From Clostridium uliginosum (GTDB taxonomy: Bacteria; Bacillota; Clostridia; Clostridiales; Clostridiaceae), in NCBI RefSeq assembly GCF_900112485.1, contig NZ_FOMG01000010.1, positions 1 through 64,000 on the forward strand: a DNA stretch of 64,000 nucleotides, given 5' to 3'. Shown one piece after another: positions 7,751 to 16,588 of the stretch. Both the position numbers and the translations under genes were made by a program. How positions within the stretch are numbered: position 1 is the stretch's first letter; every line of letters begins with the position of its first letter. A model generated the notes under the pieces. That model saw only the letters and a list, made by a program, of their open reading frames with translations, had not been told where the DNA came from and did no database searches.

Positions 7751-8386
7751 TTATGGTGGAGATAAAAATAGTACTTCATTTTTGCTATCAAATTTTAGTG
7801 TATTAGTATCTATTATATTTGAATTTATTTTTCTTATATTTTTCATAGATATTAAGAAATTTTTAGCATCATCTAAGTATAGTGAAGATTTAAATGTATT
7901 ATAGTGCATTGGAATTATATACTTAGAAGAAATTAATTTACTAATTTTCGAAGCTTCAAGACCATTTAAAGAAAAATGCCCTCCAATTGGAATAAATAAT
8001 ATATCAATATTTTTCAAACTTTGTAAAATCAATTCAGATGGTACATGACCTAAATCTCCCAAATGACATATTTTTAAATTATCTATTTTAAAAATATATA
8101 TTATATTAGGTCCTCTTTTAAGACCATTATATTTATCATGAAATGATGGAATACCTTCGATATGTACAAAATCAAAATTAAAAACGCCAGTTTGACTAAT
8201 AATCTTAGTAGTATTAATATCGTTCAAATAAGAATGATCGAAATGTTTATGAGTTATAGTTACAACATCAGGTTGAGGGAATTTATTATTGTAGCCTATA
8301 ACATCATTAAATGGATCTATCAATATTCTTTTGCCACTACATGTAGTCATTAAAAAACATGAATGTCCATACCAAGTTAACTTCAT
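7751..8386 (-). CDS. MBL-fold metal-dependent hydrolase
   Basis: A 211-residue metallo-beta-lactamase-fold protein of the UPF0173/UlaG-like group. The metal signature HxHxDH reads THKHFDH near residues 45-51. Further likely ligands are the His of CHLGDLGH and the C-terminal PMHYNTF His. The N-terminus MKLTWYGHSCF is typical of the group. Members are usually called zinc-dependent hydrolases of unknown substrate, and that is all I can say. ATG start with a GGGAAC-like weak SD. It is divergent from ctsR. Confidence 0.85.
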   Translation of the reverse strand: MKLTWYGHSCFLMTTCSGKRILIDPFNDVIGYNNKFPQPDVVTITHKHFDHSYLNDINTTKIISQTGVFNFDFVHIEGIPSFHDKYNGLKRGPNIIYIFKIDNLKICHLGDLGHVPSELILQSLKNIDILFIPIGGHFSLNGLEASKISKLISSKYIIPMHYNTFKSSLYLDDAKNFLISMKNIRKINSNIIDTNTLKFDSKNEVLFLSPP

Positions 8387-8456
8387 AAAATAGTTCCCTT
8401 CTTAATTTAAATAACAAATTATGATTTTTCAATTATTTATATTTTTAACATTAAAG

Positions 8457-8525
8457 TTGAAAAATATTCAATTTTAAAATAGAATCAAGTATACTATTTT
8501 AAATGATAGTATAAAATAGTATAAT
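8457..8525 (+). promoter_or_regulatory. ctsR operon promoter region with dyad
   Basis: TTGAAA (8457-8462), a 17-nt spacer and TAGAAT (8480-8485) make a plausible sigma-A promoter. A second -10-like TATAAT lies at 8520-8525, just before the CtsR box. Between them is an 11-bp inverted repeat, ATACTATTTTA (8491-8501) and its complement (8512-8522). Which -10 is used cannot be told from sequence. Confidence 0.5.
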
Positions 8526-8532
8526 TATTATA

Positions 8533-8550
8533 AAGTCAAAGTAAGTCAAA
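8533..8550 (+). promoter_or_regulatory. CtsR operator
   Basis: The direct repeat AGTCAAAGTAAGTCAAA fits the CtsR heptad consensus RGTCAAANNNRGTCAAA exactly. It lies 38 nt before the ctsR start and just after the TATAAT at 8520, so it should mediate autorepression of ctsR-mcsA-mcsB-clpC, relieved by heat or protein stress. Confidence 0.85.
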
Positions 8551-8587
8551 AGCAAATAATTAAACTGATGTTTAGGTAGGTGAAGTT

Positions 8588-9043
8588 ATGGCAAAACTTT
8601 CAGATATAATTGAAGATTTTATAAAGGAAATGTTTAATGATAGTAACAATAATATTATATTTATACAAAGAAATGAATTAGCGGATCAATTTAGATGTGC
8701 ACCATCACAAATAAATTATGTTCTAACAACAAGATTTACTTATAATAAAGGATATTTAATTGAGAGTAAAAGAGGTGGCGGAGGACATATAGTTATTAAA
8801 CAATTAGAACAAGATAGTTCTAATATGAGAGAAGAAATAATAAATCAAAGTATAGGATCTACAATAACATATCATAATGCTGTAGACATATTAAACAATT
8901 TATTTGAATTAAATATAATTATAGACAAAGAGTATGAACTAATGAAGATAGCTATAAATGATAGAACTTTAATTTCAACGGAAAATAGAAATAAGATAAG
9001 GGCAGATATTCTTAAAGCTATGATTATGGTGAGTTTGTCTTAA
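8588..9043 (+). CDS. ctsR: Class III stress repressor CtsR
   Basis: A 151-residue winged-helix repressor of clp genes. The N-terminal half holds the helix-turn-helix region (QRNELADQFRCAPSQINYVLTTRF) followed by the glycine-rich wing RGGGGHI at about 61-67, which is the heat sensor in Bacillus CtsR. The C-terminal half is the dimerisation and McsB-contact domain. ATG behind TAGGTAGGTGA. First gene of the operon, 16 nt before mcsA, with its own operator upstream. Confidence 0.95.
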   Translation: MAKLSDIIEDFIKEMFNDSNNNIIFIQRNELADQFRCAPSQINYVLTTRFTYNKGYLIESKRGGGGHIVIKQLEQDSSNMREEIINQSIGSTITYHNAVDILNNLFELNIIIDKEYELMKIAINDRTLISTENRNKIRADILKAMIMVSLS

Positions 9044-9059
9044 AAGGTGGGGGATTTAT

Positions 9060-9638
9060 ATGTTATGTAAAAAATGTAAAAAAAATGAGGCTAAAATTAA
9101 TTTGGTAAAGATAGTAAATGGAGAAAAAAATGAAATTTGGTTATGTGAAAATTGTGCAAAGGATATATCAGATATTCCATTTTTAAATTCTATAGATGAG
9201 ATAACAGGATTACCATTTGAAAGTATATTAACAGGACTTTTAAATAATATTGGAGGTAATAAAGTAAAAGCAAAACAAATTATTTGTCCAAAGTGCAATT
9301 TAAGTTATTCGGAATTTGAAAAAAACGGTAAACTAGGATGTAGTGAATGTTATAATGCATTTTCAGATGTTCTACAACCTATTATAAAAAGAATACATGG
9401 AAGTATAAAACATATAGGAAAGATTCCTAAGTTCGATGGAGAGGCTCTAATTAAAAAAAGAAAAATTATTAAGTTGAAGCAAGAATTGCAAAATGTAATA
9501 AAGTTAGAAGAATATGAAAAGGCAGCAGTTATAAGAGATCAGATTAAAGAACTAGAAACATTTATATTTAAAGATGATTTGGAAGATAAAGTTTTTAATG
9601 TAAAGGAGAAAAAGGGCAATGAAAAATTGGATTTATAA
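9060..9638 (+). CDS. mcsA: McsA, activator of the arginine kinase
   Basis: A 192-residue adaptor that activates McsB and helps control CtsR. Four CxxC pairs (3/6, 29/32, 76/79, 94/97) form two zinc-finger-like units. A UVR motif at about 139-166 (LEEYEKAAVIRDQIKELE) resembles that of UvrB and of ClpC in the same operon. The ATG follows GGTGGGGG. The last 20 nt overlap the start of mcsB, so translation is probably coupled. Confidence 0.94.
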   Translation: MLCKKCKKNEAKINLVKIVNGEKNEIWLCENCAKDISDIPFLNSIDEITGLPFESILTGLLNNIGGNKVKAKQIICPKCNLSYSEFEKNGKLGCSECYNAFSDVLQPIIKRIHGSIKHIGKIPKFDGEALIKKRKIIKLKQELQNVIKLEEYEKAAVIRDQIKELETFIFKDDLEDKVFNVKEKKGNEKLDL

Positions 9639-10641
9639 ACAGTGCAATAATGATGATATAGTTTTAAGCAGTATGATCTCTTTATCTAGAAACTTAAAGG
9701 AAGTGCCCTTTTCTAATAAATTAACTACAATAGAAGCAAGAAAAAATGTGGAATTAATATATGATATATTTAAAAATGAAATTATTGATGAAGAGATACA
9801 TCTTCATCAACTTTGGAATGAAGATAAAGAGATATCTAACAGCTATGTGGATAAGCACTTAATAAGTAAAGAGTTAATTAAAAATAGAGATAAAACAGCA
9901 TTTATTTTGAATAAAGAAGAAACAATTAGTATTATGATAAATGAAGAGGACCACTTAAGATTGCAATGTATAAGCGCAGGGTTAGACTTAGATGAAGTCT
10001 TTAGGAGTATAACAAAACTTGACGACAAAATAGAAAGAAATGCACATTATGCTTTCGATGAAAATCTAGGATATCTAACTACTTGCCCTACTGATATTGG
10101 AACAGGAATGAGAGCATCAGTAAATATGCATTTACCAGCATTAACTTTTAGTGATGAAATTGCAAATTTTGCAAAAGGCTTAACTCAAATAGGCATGACT
10201 ATGAGAGGCATTTATGAAGAGGGTACGAAATCATATGGAAACATATATAAAATATCTAATCAAGTAACATTAGGACTTACAGAGGAAGAGATTATTGGTA
10301 ATTTAAAGGGAGTAGTATTAAATGTAATTTCTGAGGAAAAGAAATTTAGAGAAGTTTTACTAAGCAAATGTAAATATGAGATTGAAGATAAAATATATAG
10401 AGCATATGGAACGTTAAAGTCAGCAGTACTTTTAGGGGCTAAAGAATCTATAGATTTATTATCTAGTGTAAGACTTGGAGTAGAACTTTCTTTATTAGAT
10501 ATTGAAAAAACTAAGTTAAATGAACTATTAATAATTACAAGAGATTCTTCACTCCAAAATTACTTAGGAAGAAAACTTTCAAGTAAGGAACTTAATTATG
10601 AAAGAGCTAAAATTATAAAAATAATATTAAAAGAAACCTAG
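9619..10641 (+). CDS. mcsB: Protein arginine kinase McsB
   Basis: A 340-residue guanido-kinase-fold enzyme that phosphorylates arginines of damaged proteins and of CtsR, marking them for ClpCP. The kinase signature TTCPTDIGTGMRASV is at 154-168, with the conserved Cys at 156; NEEDHLR at 108-114 is the family's acidic and His motif. The C-terminal part corresponds to the phospho-arginine-binding domain. Its SD (AAGGAG) lies inside mcsA. 22 nt before clpC. Confidence 0.95.
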   Translation: MKNWIYKQCNNDDIVLSSMISLSRNLKEVPFSNKLTTIEARKNVELIYDIFKNEIIDEEIHLHQLWNEDKEISNSYVDKHLISKELIKNRDKTAFILNKEETISIMINEEDHLRLQCISAGLDLDEVFRSITKLDDKIERNAHYAFDENLGYLTTCPTDIGTGMRASVNMHLPALTFSDEIANFAKGLTQIGMTMRGIYEEGTKSYGNIYKISNQVTLGLTEEEIIGNLKGVVLNVISEEKKFREVLLSKCKYEIEDKIYRAYGTLKSAVLLGAKESIDLLSSVRLGVELSLLDIEKTKLNELLIITRDSSLQNYLGRKLSSKELNYERAKIIKIILKET

Positions 10642-10663
10642 AATATGAAGGAGGGGTTTAAGA

Positions 10664-13102
10664 ATGGAGTATAATAAGCTTACAAAGAGAGCTCAAGCAG
10701 TAATATTAGAAGCTCAAAGTGAATCTCAAAATTTTAAACATGGATATGTTGGAACAGAACATATATTATTAGGATTATTGAAAGAAGAGGGATATCAAGC
10801 TAAATTATTAAATGAATATGGCATTGATATTGATATGATAAGAGAAATGATTCAAAGATATTTAGGATATGGCGATATACAAATGCCAGAAGATGATATA
10901 TTGCTAACACCTAGGGCTAAAAGATTACTTGATGAGAGCTTTGTAGAGGCTAAAAGATTAAAGCATAAATATGTTAGTCCAGAACATGTATTGTTAGCTC
11001 TTCTTAAACAAGAAGAGGGAATGGCTTACACAGTGTTAAAGAATTTAAAGTTAGATTTTAAAGATGTACAAACTGAAATAATCTCATTTTTATCATCAAA
11101 CTACAAAGAGGATATATCTGAAAATAAAGACTCAAATTCTTTGAAAACAAAAACACCTATGCTTGATAAATATGGTAGAGATTTAACAGCATTGGCGGAA
11201 GAAGGTTTGTTAGATCCTGTAATTGGTAGAGATAATGAAAATCAAAGAGTATTAGAGATTTTATGTAGAAGAATTAAAAATAATCCTTGTTTAATTGGAG
11301 AACCAGGAGTAGGAAAAACAGCTGTAATTGAAGGGTTAGCTCAAAGAGTAGTTGAGGGAAATATACCAGAAATATTGAGAAATAAAAGAATTATTTCATT
11401 AGATTTAACAGCCATACTTGCTGGAGCCAAATATAGAGGTGAATTTGAGGATAGACTTAAGAAAGTAATGGCAGAAATTATAAAAGATAAGAGTGTTATA
11501 ATTTTTATAGATGAAATTCACATGATAATTGGAGCTGGAGCGGCTGAAGGAGCAATTGATGCATCTAATATATTAAAGCCAGCATTAGCTAGAGGTGAAA
11601 TTCAATGTATTGGAGCAACAACCATTGATGAATATAGAAAGCATATTGAGAAGGATTCTGCACTAGAGAGAAGATTTCAAACAGTTACTGTAGGTGAACC
11701 ATCTAAAAAGGAGACATTAAGTATCTTAAGGGGATTAAGAGACAAATATGAAGCCCACCATAGAGTTAAAATTACAGATAAAGCTTTAGAAGCCGCAGTG
11801 GATTTATCAGATAGATATGTAGCAGACAGATTTATGCCAGATAAGGCAATTGATCTAATAGATGAAGCAGCATCCAAAGTAAGAATAAGGAATTTAATTC
11901 CACCTACTGATTTGAAGCTTATGGAAGAAAAAATTCATAATATAACAAAAGAAAAAGAAGATTGCATTAGAGTTCAGGATTTTGAAAAAGCAGCAAGTAT
12001 TAGAGATAGTGAAAAGAAATTAAGAGAAGAATTGGATATTATGAGAAAAGAGTGGAACACTCAAAATTCAGTTCAAGCATTAGTAGTAGATGAAGAAGAT
12101 ATAGCAGATGTCGTATCTGCTTGGACTAAAATACCAGCACAAAAGTTAACACAAAAAGAGAGTGAGAAACTATTAAAATTAGAAGAGATATTACACAAAA
12201 GAGTAGTGGGACAATGTGAAGCAGTAAAGTCTATATCAAAAGCTGTAAGGAGAGCTAGAGTTGGGATTAAAGATCCAAACAGGCCAATAGGGACATTTAT
12301 ATTCCTAGGACCTACTGGAGTTGGTAAAACTGAACTTTCAAAAGCATTAGCAGAAGCAATGTTTGGTGATGAAAATAGTATTATACGAATTGATATGTCA
12401 GAATATATGGAGAGCAGTTCTGTAGCTAAATTAATAGGAGCACCTCCAGGATATGTAGGATATGAAGAAGGTGGGCAACTAACAGAAGCAGTTAGAAGAA
12501 AGCCTTATTCTGTTATTCTTTTAGATGAAGTAGAAAAAGCTCATCAAGATATTTTCAATATATTGCTTCAAATTATGGAAGATGGGAGACTTACGGATGG
12601 ACATGGTAAGGTGGTAAATTTTAAAAACACAATAGTTATTATGACATCAAATGTAGGAGCTCACCAAATAAGAAAACAAAAAGTGATTGGTTTCAATACA
12701 AATATTGATAATAATTCTGAATATGAAAAGATGAAAGATAATGTTTTAGAAGAACTAAAACAGAGCTTTAAACCAGAGTTTTTAAATAGAATTGATGATA
12801 CAATAGTATTCCATAAATTAAAAGAAGAAGATTTGCTTTCAATTGTAAATTTAATGTTAGATTCTATTAGTAAAAGACTGGAAAATAAAGATATACACTT
12901 AAATTTTGAGACAGATAGTAAGAAATTCTTATTAAACAAGAGAGTTGATTTAAATTATGGAGCAAGACCGTTAAGAAGACTTATTACCAAAGAAGTTGAG
13001 GATAAATTAAGTGAGGAAATTCTTTTAGGAAATATAAAAATTGGCGATAAACTTAATGTTAGTGAAGCTGATAATAATCTTATTTTTACTAAAATAGATT
13101 AG
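10664..13102 (+). CDS. clpC: AAA+ unfoldase ClpC
   Basis: An 812-residue Hsp100 unfoldase that feeds substrates to ClpP. Order: the double Clp-N repeat (about 1-145), AAA1 with Walker A GEPGVGKT at 212-219, a middle domain with a UVR-like stretch (about 425-460), and AAA2 with Walker A GPTGVGKT at 549-556. Beyond that come an IGF loop (KVIGFN) that docks on ClpP and a C-terminal Clp small domain. Length and layout are those of ClpC. SD GGAGGGG. Last gene of the CtsR operon, followed by a strong terminator. clpP is not in this window. Confidence 0.96.
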   Translation: MEYNKLTKRAQAVILEAQSESQNFKHGYVGTEHILLGLLKEEGYQAKLLNEYGIDIDMIREMIQRYLGYGDIQMPEDDILLTPRAKRLLDESFVEAKRLKHKYVSPEHVLLALLKQEEGMAYTVLKNLKLDFKDVQTEIISFLSSNYKEDISENKDSNSLKTKTPMLDKYGRDLTALAEEGLLDPVIGRDNENQRVLEILCRRIKNNPCLIGEPGVGKTAVIEGLAQRVVEGNIPEILRNKRIISLDLTAILAGAKYRGEFEDRLKKVMAEIIKDKSVIIFIDEIHMIIGAGAAEGAIDASNILKPALARGEIQCIGATTIDEYRKHIEKDSALERRFQTVTVGEPSKKETLSILRGLRDKYEAHHRVKITDKALEAAVDLSDRYVADRFMPDKAIDLIDEAASKVRIRNLIPPTDLKLMEEKIHNITKEKEDCIRVQDFEKAASIRDSEKKLREELDIMRKEWNTQNSVQALVVDEEDIADVVSAWTKIPAQKLTQKESEKLLKLEEILHKRVVGQCEAVKSISKAVRRARVGIKDPNRPIGTFIFLGPTGVGKTELSKALAEAMFGDENSIIRIDMSEYMESSSVAKLIGAPPGYVGYEEGGQLTEAVRRKPYSVILLDEVEKAHQDIFNILLQIMEDGRLTDGHGKVVNFKNTIVIMTSNVGAHQIRKQKVIGFNTNIDNNSEYEKMKDNVLEELKQSFKPEFLNRIDDTIVFHKLKEEDLLSIVNLMLDSISKRLENKDIHLNFETDSKKFLLNKRVDLNYGARPLRRLITKEVEDKLSEEILLGNIKIGDKLNVSEADNNLIFTKID

Positions 13103-13106
13103 TTAT

Positions 13107-13150
13107 AAAAAAGATGTTAATTTTATTGAAATAAAATTAACATCTTTTTT
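13107..13150 (+). terminator. clpC operon terminator
   Basis: A perfect 20-bp stem (13107-13126 with 13131-13150) around loop TGAA, ending in a T-run. It begins 5 nt after the clpC stop and closes the ctsR operon. Confidence 0.94.
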
Positions 13151-13402
13151 TATGGTAATATATGAAGACTTAAAAGATAGTATTTTCAATATGTCAAATA
13201 TGCTAAAATGGAGCATAGAATTAGTTAAAGTAGTTACTTCAGGACACGATAATATTTATTTTATAATAATCTTTATTAATATAAGTATATGTGATAAAAT
13301 TACAAAAAGATAGATTTTACATTTAAAGAAAAAAACGTGAGAATGATTATAATAGAATAATTAATTTAAAATGTGATTATCCTAGACATATGAGGTGAGG
13401 AC
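13151..13402. other. Gap between clpC and trxB
   Basis: 252 nt with no supported gene. An open frame of 53 codons exists at 13152-13313, but it starts inside the terminator T-run without an SD, so I do not call it. A TATAAT at 13348-13353 may be the trxB -10; I see no good -35 at the right spacing. Confidence 0.5.
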
Positions 13403-14338
13403 ATGGATAAAGAAATAAAACAAGTAGATTTAGTTATAATTGGAGGAGGTCCAGCAGGATTAGCAGCAGCAATTTATGGAGGTAGAGCTAAATTAAATAT
13501 TATATTGCTAGAAGAGAAAATTGTAGGTGGCCAAGTAAGAAATAGTTACACTATAGAAAATTATCCGGGATTTGAAAGTATACAAGGAGGTAAGTTAGCT
13601 GATATTTTTCAAAAACAGGTTGAATCATTAGGTGTTGTTATAGATGAATTTGATCTAATCCAAAATATAAAAATATCAGATTGTGATAAAACAGTAGAAA
13701 CTGAGAGTTACATATATAAATCTAAAGCAATAATAATTGCTACTGGAGCATCACCTAAAAGGTTACCACTACCTGAAGAATCTAAATATGCAGGAAAAGG
13801 AGTTCATTATTGTGCTATATGTGATGGTGCTATGTATAACGGAAAAAGAATAGCTGTTGTAGGTGGGGGGAATTCTGCATTAGAAGAAGCAATATTTTTA
13901 ACTAAGTTTGCAGAAAAACTATTTATAATTAGAAGACATGATTATTTTAATGGAGAAAAAACTTTAATAGAGGCAGTAATAAATCATCCTAAGATAGAAG
14001 TACTTTTTAATGAAAATGTAGAAGCGTTAAAAGGTGATAATTTTTTAGAACAAGTAGTTCTTAAAAATAAAAAAACAGGAGAACTTACTAAATTAGATTT
14101 AGATGCTATTTTTGGATATATTGGTACAGAACCTAAAACTACAGGTTTAGATAAATATTTAATTTTAAATAAACAGGGATATATAGTTACTAATGAAGAT
14201 ATGGAAACAAACATAAAAGGTGTATATGCAGCTGGAGATGTACGTGAAAAAAAATATAGACAAATTACAACAGCTGTAGCAGATGGAACAATAGCACTTT
14301 TAAATGCAGAAAAATATATATTACAACAGAAGAAATAA
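13403..14338 (+). CDS. trxB: Thioredoxin reductase-like flavoprotein
   Basis: A 311-residue flavoprotein that reduces thioredoxin-like proteins. The FAD motif GGGPAG is at 14-19, the redox pair CAIC at 137-140, the second nucleotide motif GGGNSA at 154-159, and a C-terminal FAD motif AAGD near 275. In NADPH-dependent enzymes the 2'-phosphate site is HRRxxxR. Here it reads RRHDYFN (177-183), keeping one Arg and losing the last one. The electron donor may therefore be NADH or another carrier, which is an inference. ATG behind GAGGTGAGG. A glutaredoxin-like gene follows on the opposite strand. Confidence 0.9.
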   Translation: MDKEIKQVDLVIIGGGPAGLAAAIYGGRAKLNIILLEEKIVGGQVRNSYTIENYPGFESIQGGKLADIFQKQVESLGVVIDEFDLIQNIKISDCDKTVETESYIYKSKAIIIATGASPKRLPLPEESKYAGKGVHYCAICDGAMYNGKRIAVVGGGNSALEEAIFLTKFAEKLFIIRRHDYFNGEKTLIEAVINHPKIEVLFNENVEALKGDNFLEQVVLKNKKTGELTKLDLDAIFGYIGTEPKTTGLDKYLILNKQGYIVTNEDMETNIKGVYAAGDVREKKYRQITTAVADGTIALLNAEKYILQQKK

Positions 14339-14386
14339 TAGATGAATTTAATAGGCAAAAATATTAATAAATAATTTAATATTATG

Positions 14387-14426
14387 AAAGCCTTAGTATA
14401 ATATAAAGTTGTTATACTAAGGCTTT
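14387..14426. terminator. Convergent hairpin after trxB
   Basis: A perfect 15-bp stem (AAAGCCTTAGTATAA, 14387-14401, with 14412-14426) and a 10-nt loop in the convergent gap. T-tracts are short, so termination strength is uncertain on either strand. Confidence 0.65.
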
Positions 14427-14472
14427 AAAATGCATAGAGTTATTTTTTTATATATGTAAATAACATAAAGGT

Positions 14473-14700
14473 TTATTGAGCAAGTGCTTTTAAGATAGCA
14501 GATTTGTCAAATCCAATAATAATATTATTATTAATATCTAATACTGGAACACCCATTTGATTAGATTTTTTGATCATTTCTTCTCTAGCAATCATATCAT
14601 CTTGAACATTTAAATCTTCAAATTCAACGTTTTGAGACTTTAGATAGTTTTTAACTTTAACACACCAAGGACAAGAATCTGTTGAATACACTTTTATCAT
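14473..14700 (-). CDS. Glutaredoxin-like (NrdH/YruB-type) protein
   Basis: A 75-residue thioredoxin-fold protein with active site CPWC at 10-13 and the cis-proline region GVPVLDI. Size and sequence match the small glutaredoxin-like family often reduced by thioredoxin reductase, not by glutathione. This fits its place beside trxB, facing it. Start ATG at 14700 behind AAGGAGGAT. The client is unknown; ribonucleotide reductase or general thiol repair are both possible. Confidence 0.92.
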   Translation of the reverse strand: MIKVYSTDSCPWCVKVKNYLKSQNVEFEDLNVQDDMIAREEMIKKSNQMGVPVLDINNNIIIGFDKSAILKALAQ

Positions 14701-14785
14701 AATATCCTCCTTAAACGATAATAATTATTATATAATTATTATAATACTTTAAAGCTAGCATATCAATATAATCCTATATTTTTAA

Positions 14786-14953
14786 CTATTTTATCATATT
14801 ACCATTTTCTAAATTAGAGTTTAAAACTAAATTAGAGAACTCATGTGAAGAATATGAATTATCAAAACTGTAATTCAAAGTATACTTATTTTTATCCCTA
14901 AGTATATTTTTAGAAGGAACAGTAATAGTTGAGAAAAAATCTTTACTTACCAT
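14786..14953 (-). CDS. Small 55-residue protein, unknown function
   Basis: An open frame of 55 codons from ATG (14953) to TAG, preceded by AAGGAGATG with 8-nt spacing, a strong clostridial SD. The product (begins MVSKDFFSTITVPSKN) is hydrophilic and rich in Ser, Asn and Lys. It has no membrane helix, no signal peptide and no cysteine. I do not recognise a family. The gap of about 500 nt between the glutaredoxin-like gene and radA holds nothing else. The good SD and intact frame make it more likely real than chance. Confidence 0.6.
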   Translation of the reverse strand: MVSKDFFSTITVPSKNILRDKNKYTLNYSFDNSYSSHEFSNLVLNSNLENGNMIK

Positions 14954-15203
14954 ATGATCATCTCCTTAAAATTATATAGATAGTTTTTGTAATAATTAAT
15001 TATTTATACAATAGTGGTTATGAGACTTAATATATGTATAGTGATATAAATATCTATATGAGATTTAGTAAAATATAAATAAATATATTTGATTATAAAT
15101 TTTATTAAATGATATAATTAATATTAAAATTTATGTTATTATAAAATTATTAATTGAAAAATATAAATATGGTAATTTTTAAATTATTAAGAGAGGAATT
15201 TAT

Positions 15204-16571
15204 ATGGCTAAAATAAAATCTGTATATATTTGCCAACAATGTGCATATGAATCTGCAAAATGGTTAGGAAAGTGTCCTTCATGCAGTAGTTGGAATACAT
15301 TTAATGAAGAAATAAAAGACAGCACTAAAGAAAATTTAACATTAAAAGTTAACAGTATATTACAAAATAATTCTCCTAAGAATATTAGAGATATAAAATC
15401 AGGAGAAAATGAAAGATATGATACTGGAATTAATGAGCTTAATAGGGTTTTAGGTGGAGGATTAGTTAAAGGATCTTTAACATTAATTTCTGGTGATCCA
15501 GGTATTGGGAAATCAACACTGCTGTTGCAAACTGCAAATAACATTTCGCTCAAATATGGAAAGGTTCTTTATGTTTCTGGAGAAGAATCTGAGCAACAGA
15601 TAAAAATTAGAGGAGATAGATTAGGGGTAAATAGTAAAGATCTTTTTATAGTATCTGAAACTAACTTGGATGCTATTTCAATATATATTGAACAGATTAA
15701 TCCTAATTTTGTTATTATAGATTCAATTCAAACCATATTTAAAGATAGTATTTCATCGGCACCAGGAAGTGTTTCTCAAGTAAAGGAGTGTTCTAACACT
15801 ATTATGAGAATATGTAAAGGTAGCAACATACCCTTTTTTTTGGTGGCTCATGTTACAAAACAAGGAGAGTTGGCTGGACCTAGGGTGCTAGAACATATGG
15901 TGGATACAGTGTTGTATTTTGAAGGAGAACGAACAGAGGAATATAGAATATTAAGAACTATGAAAAATCGTTTTGGAACTACTAGTGAAATAGGTGTTTT
16001 TGAAATGCAGCAAGAAGGTTTATTAGAAGTATTTGACCCATCTAAAATATTTCTAGAAGATACGAGCTATAATCAGGAAGGTTCTGTGGTAATTGGAATT
16101 ATGGAAGGAACTAGACCTATCTTAGTAGAAATTCAAGCATTAGTAAGTGAAACTAACGCACCAATGCCAAGAAGAACAGCAGTTGGTATAGATCATCAGA
16201 GGTTAAGTTTGATTTTAGCTGTTTTAGAAAAGAAGTTAAAGGTACCTTTTTATAACAAGGATGTGTATGTAAATGTAGTAGGAGGACTTAGTATAGATGG
16301 GACTGCTGCGGATTTAGGTTTAGCATTGGCTTTATTATCTAGTGTTAAATCAAAAGAATTTAAATTAGAAAAAACTCTTATTGTGGGTGAAGTTGGATTA
16401 ACAGGAGAAATAAGACCAATAGCAGCTACTGAAAGATTAGTTAAAGAAGCAGAGAAATTAGGTTTTAAAAATGTAGTAATTCCAGAAAGAAATAAAGATA
16501 AAGTTAAAAAGAGTAAGATAAATATAATAGGTATTGGAAGTTTAAAAGAAGTAATAAGTAAGATATTTTAG
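15204..16571 (+). CDS. radA: DNA repair protein RadA (Sms)
   Basis: A 455-residue RecA-like helicase that promotes branch migration of recombination intermediates. A four-cysteine zinc finger (C10, C13, C24, C27) is followed by Walker [10 protein letters not shown] at 97-105, the RadA-specific KNRFG motif near residue 253, and a C-terminal Lon-protease-like domain without the catalytic dyad. ATG behind AGAGAGGAA. It lies 17 nt before disA; the pair is conserved in Firmicutes, and RadA is known to affect DisA activity in Bacillus. Confidence 0.96.
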   Translation: MAKIKSVYICQQCAYESAKWLGKCPSCSSWNTFNEEIKDSTKENLTLKVNSILQNNSPKNIRDIKSGENERYDTGINELNRVLGGGLVKGSLTLISGDPGIGKSTLLLQTANNISLKYGKVLYVSGEESEQQIKIRGDRLGVNSKDLFIVSETNLDAISIYIEQINPNFVIIDSIQTIFKDSISSAPGSVSQVKECSNTIMRICKGSNIPFFLVAHVTKQGELAGPRVLEHMVDTVLYFEGERTEEYRILRTMKNRFGTTSEIGVFEMQQEGLLEVFDPSKIFLEDTSYNQEGSVVIGIMEGTRPILVEIQALVSETNAPMPRRTAVGIDHQRLSLILAVLEKKLKVPFYNKDVYVNVVGGLSIDGTAADLGLALALLSSVKSKEFKLEKTLIVGEVGLTGEIRPIAATERLVKEAEKLGFKNVVIPERNKDKVKKSKINIIGIGSLKEVISKIF

Positions 16572-16588
16572 GAAGAGTAGGTGAGTGT

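Noticed and set aside
13152..13313. Open frame of 53 codons after clpC
   Set aside because: Its ATG follows directly on the terminator T-run, no SD precedes it, and the composition is AT-rich noise.
14473..15203. Possible prophage or mobile element in the gap before radA
   Set aside because: Only a small ORF and AT-rich spacer; no integrase, transposase or terminal repeats.
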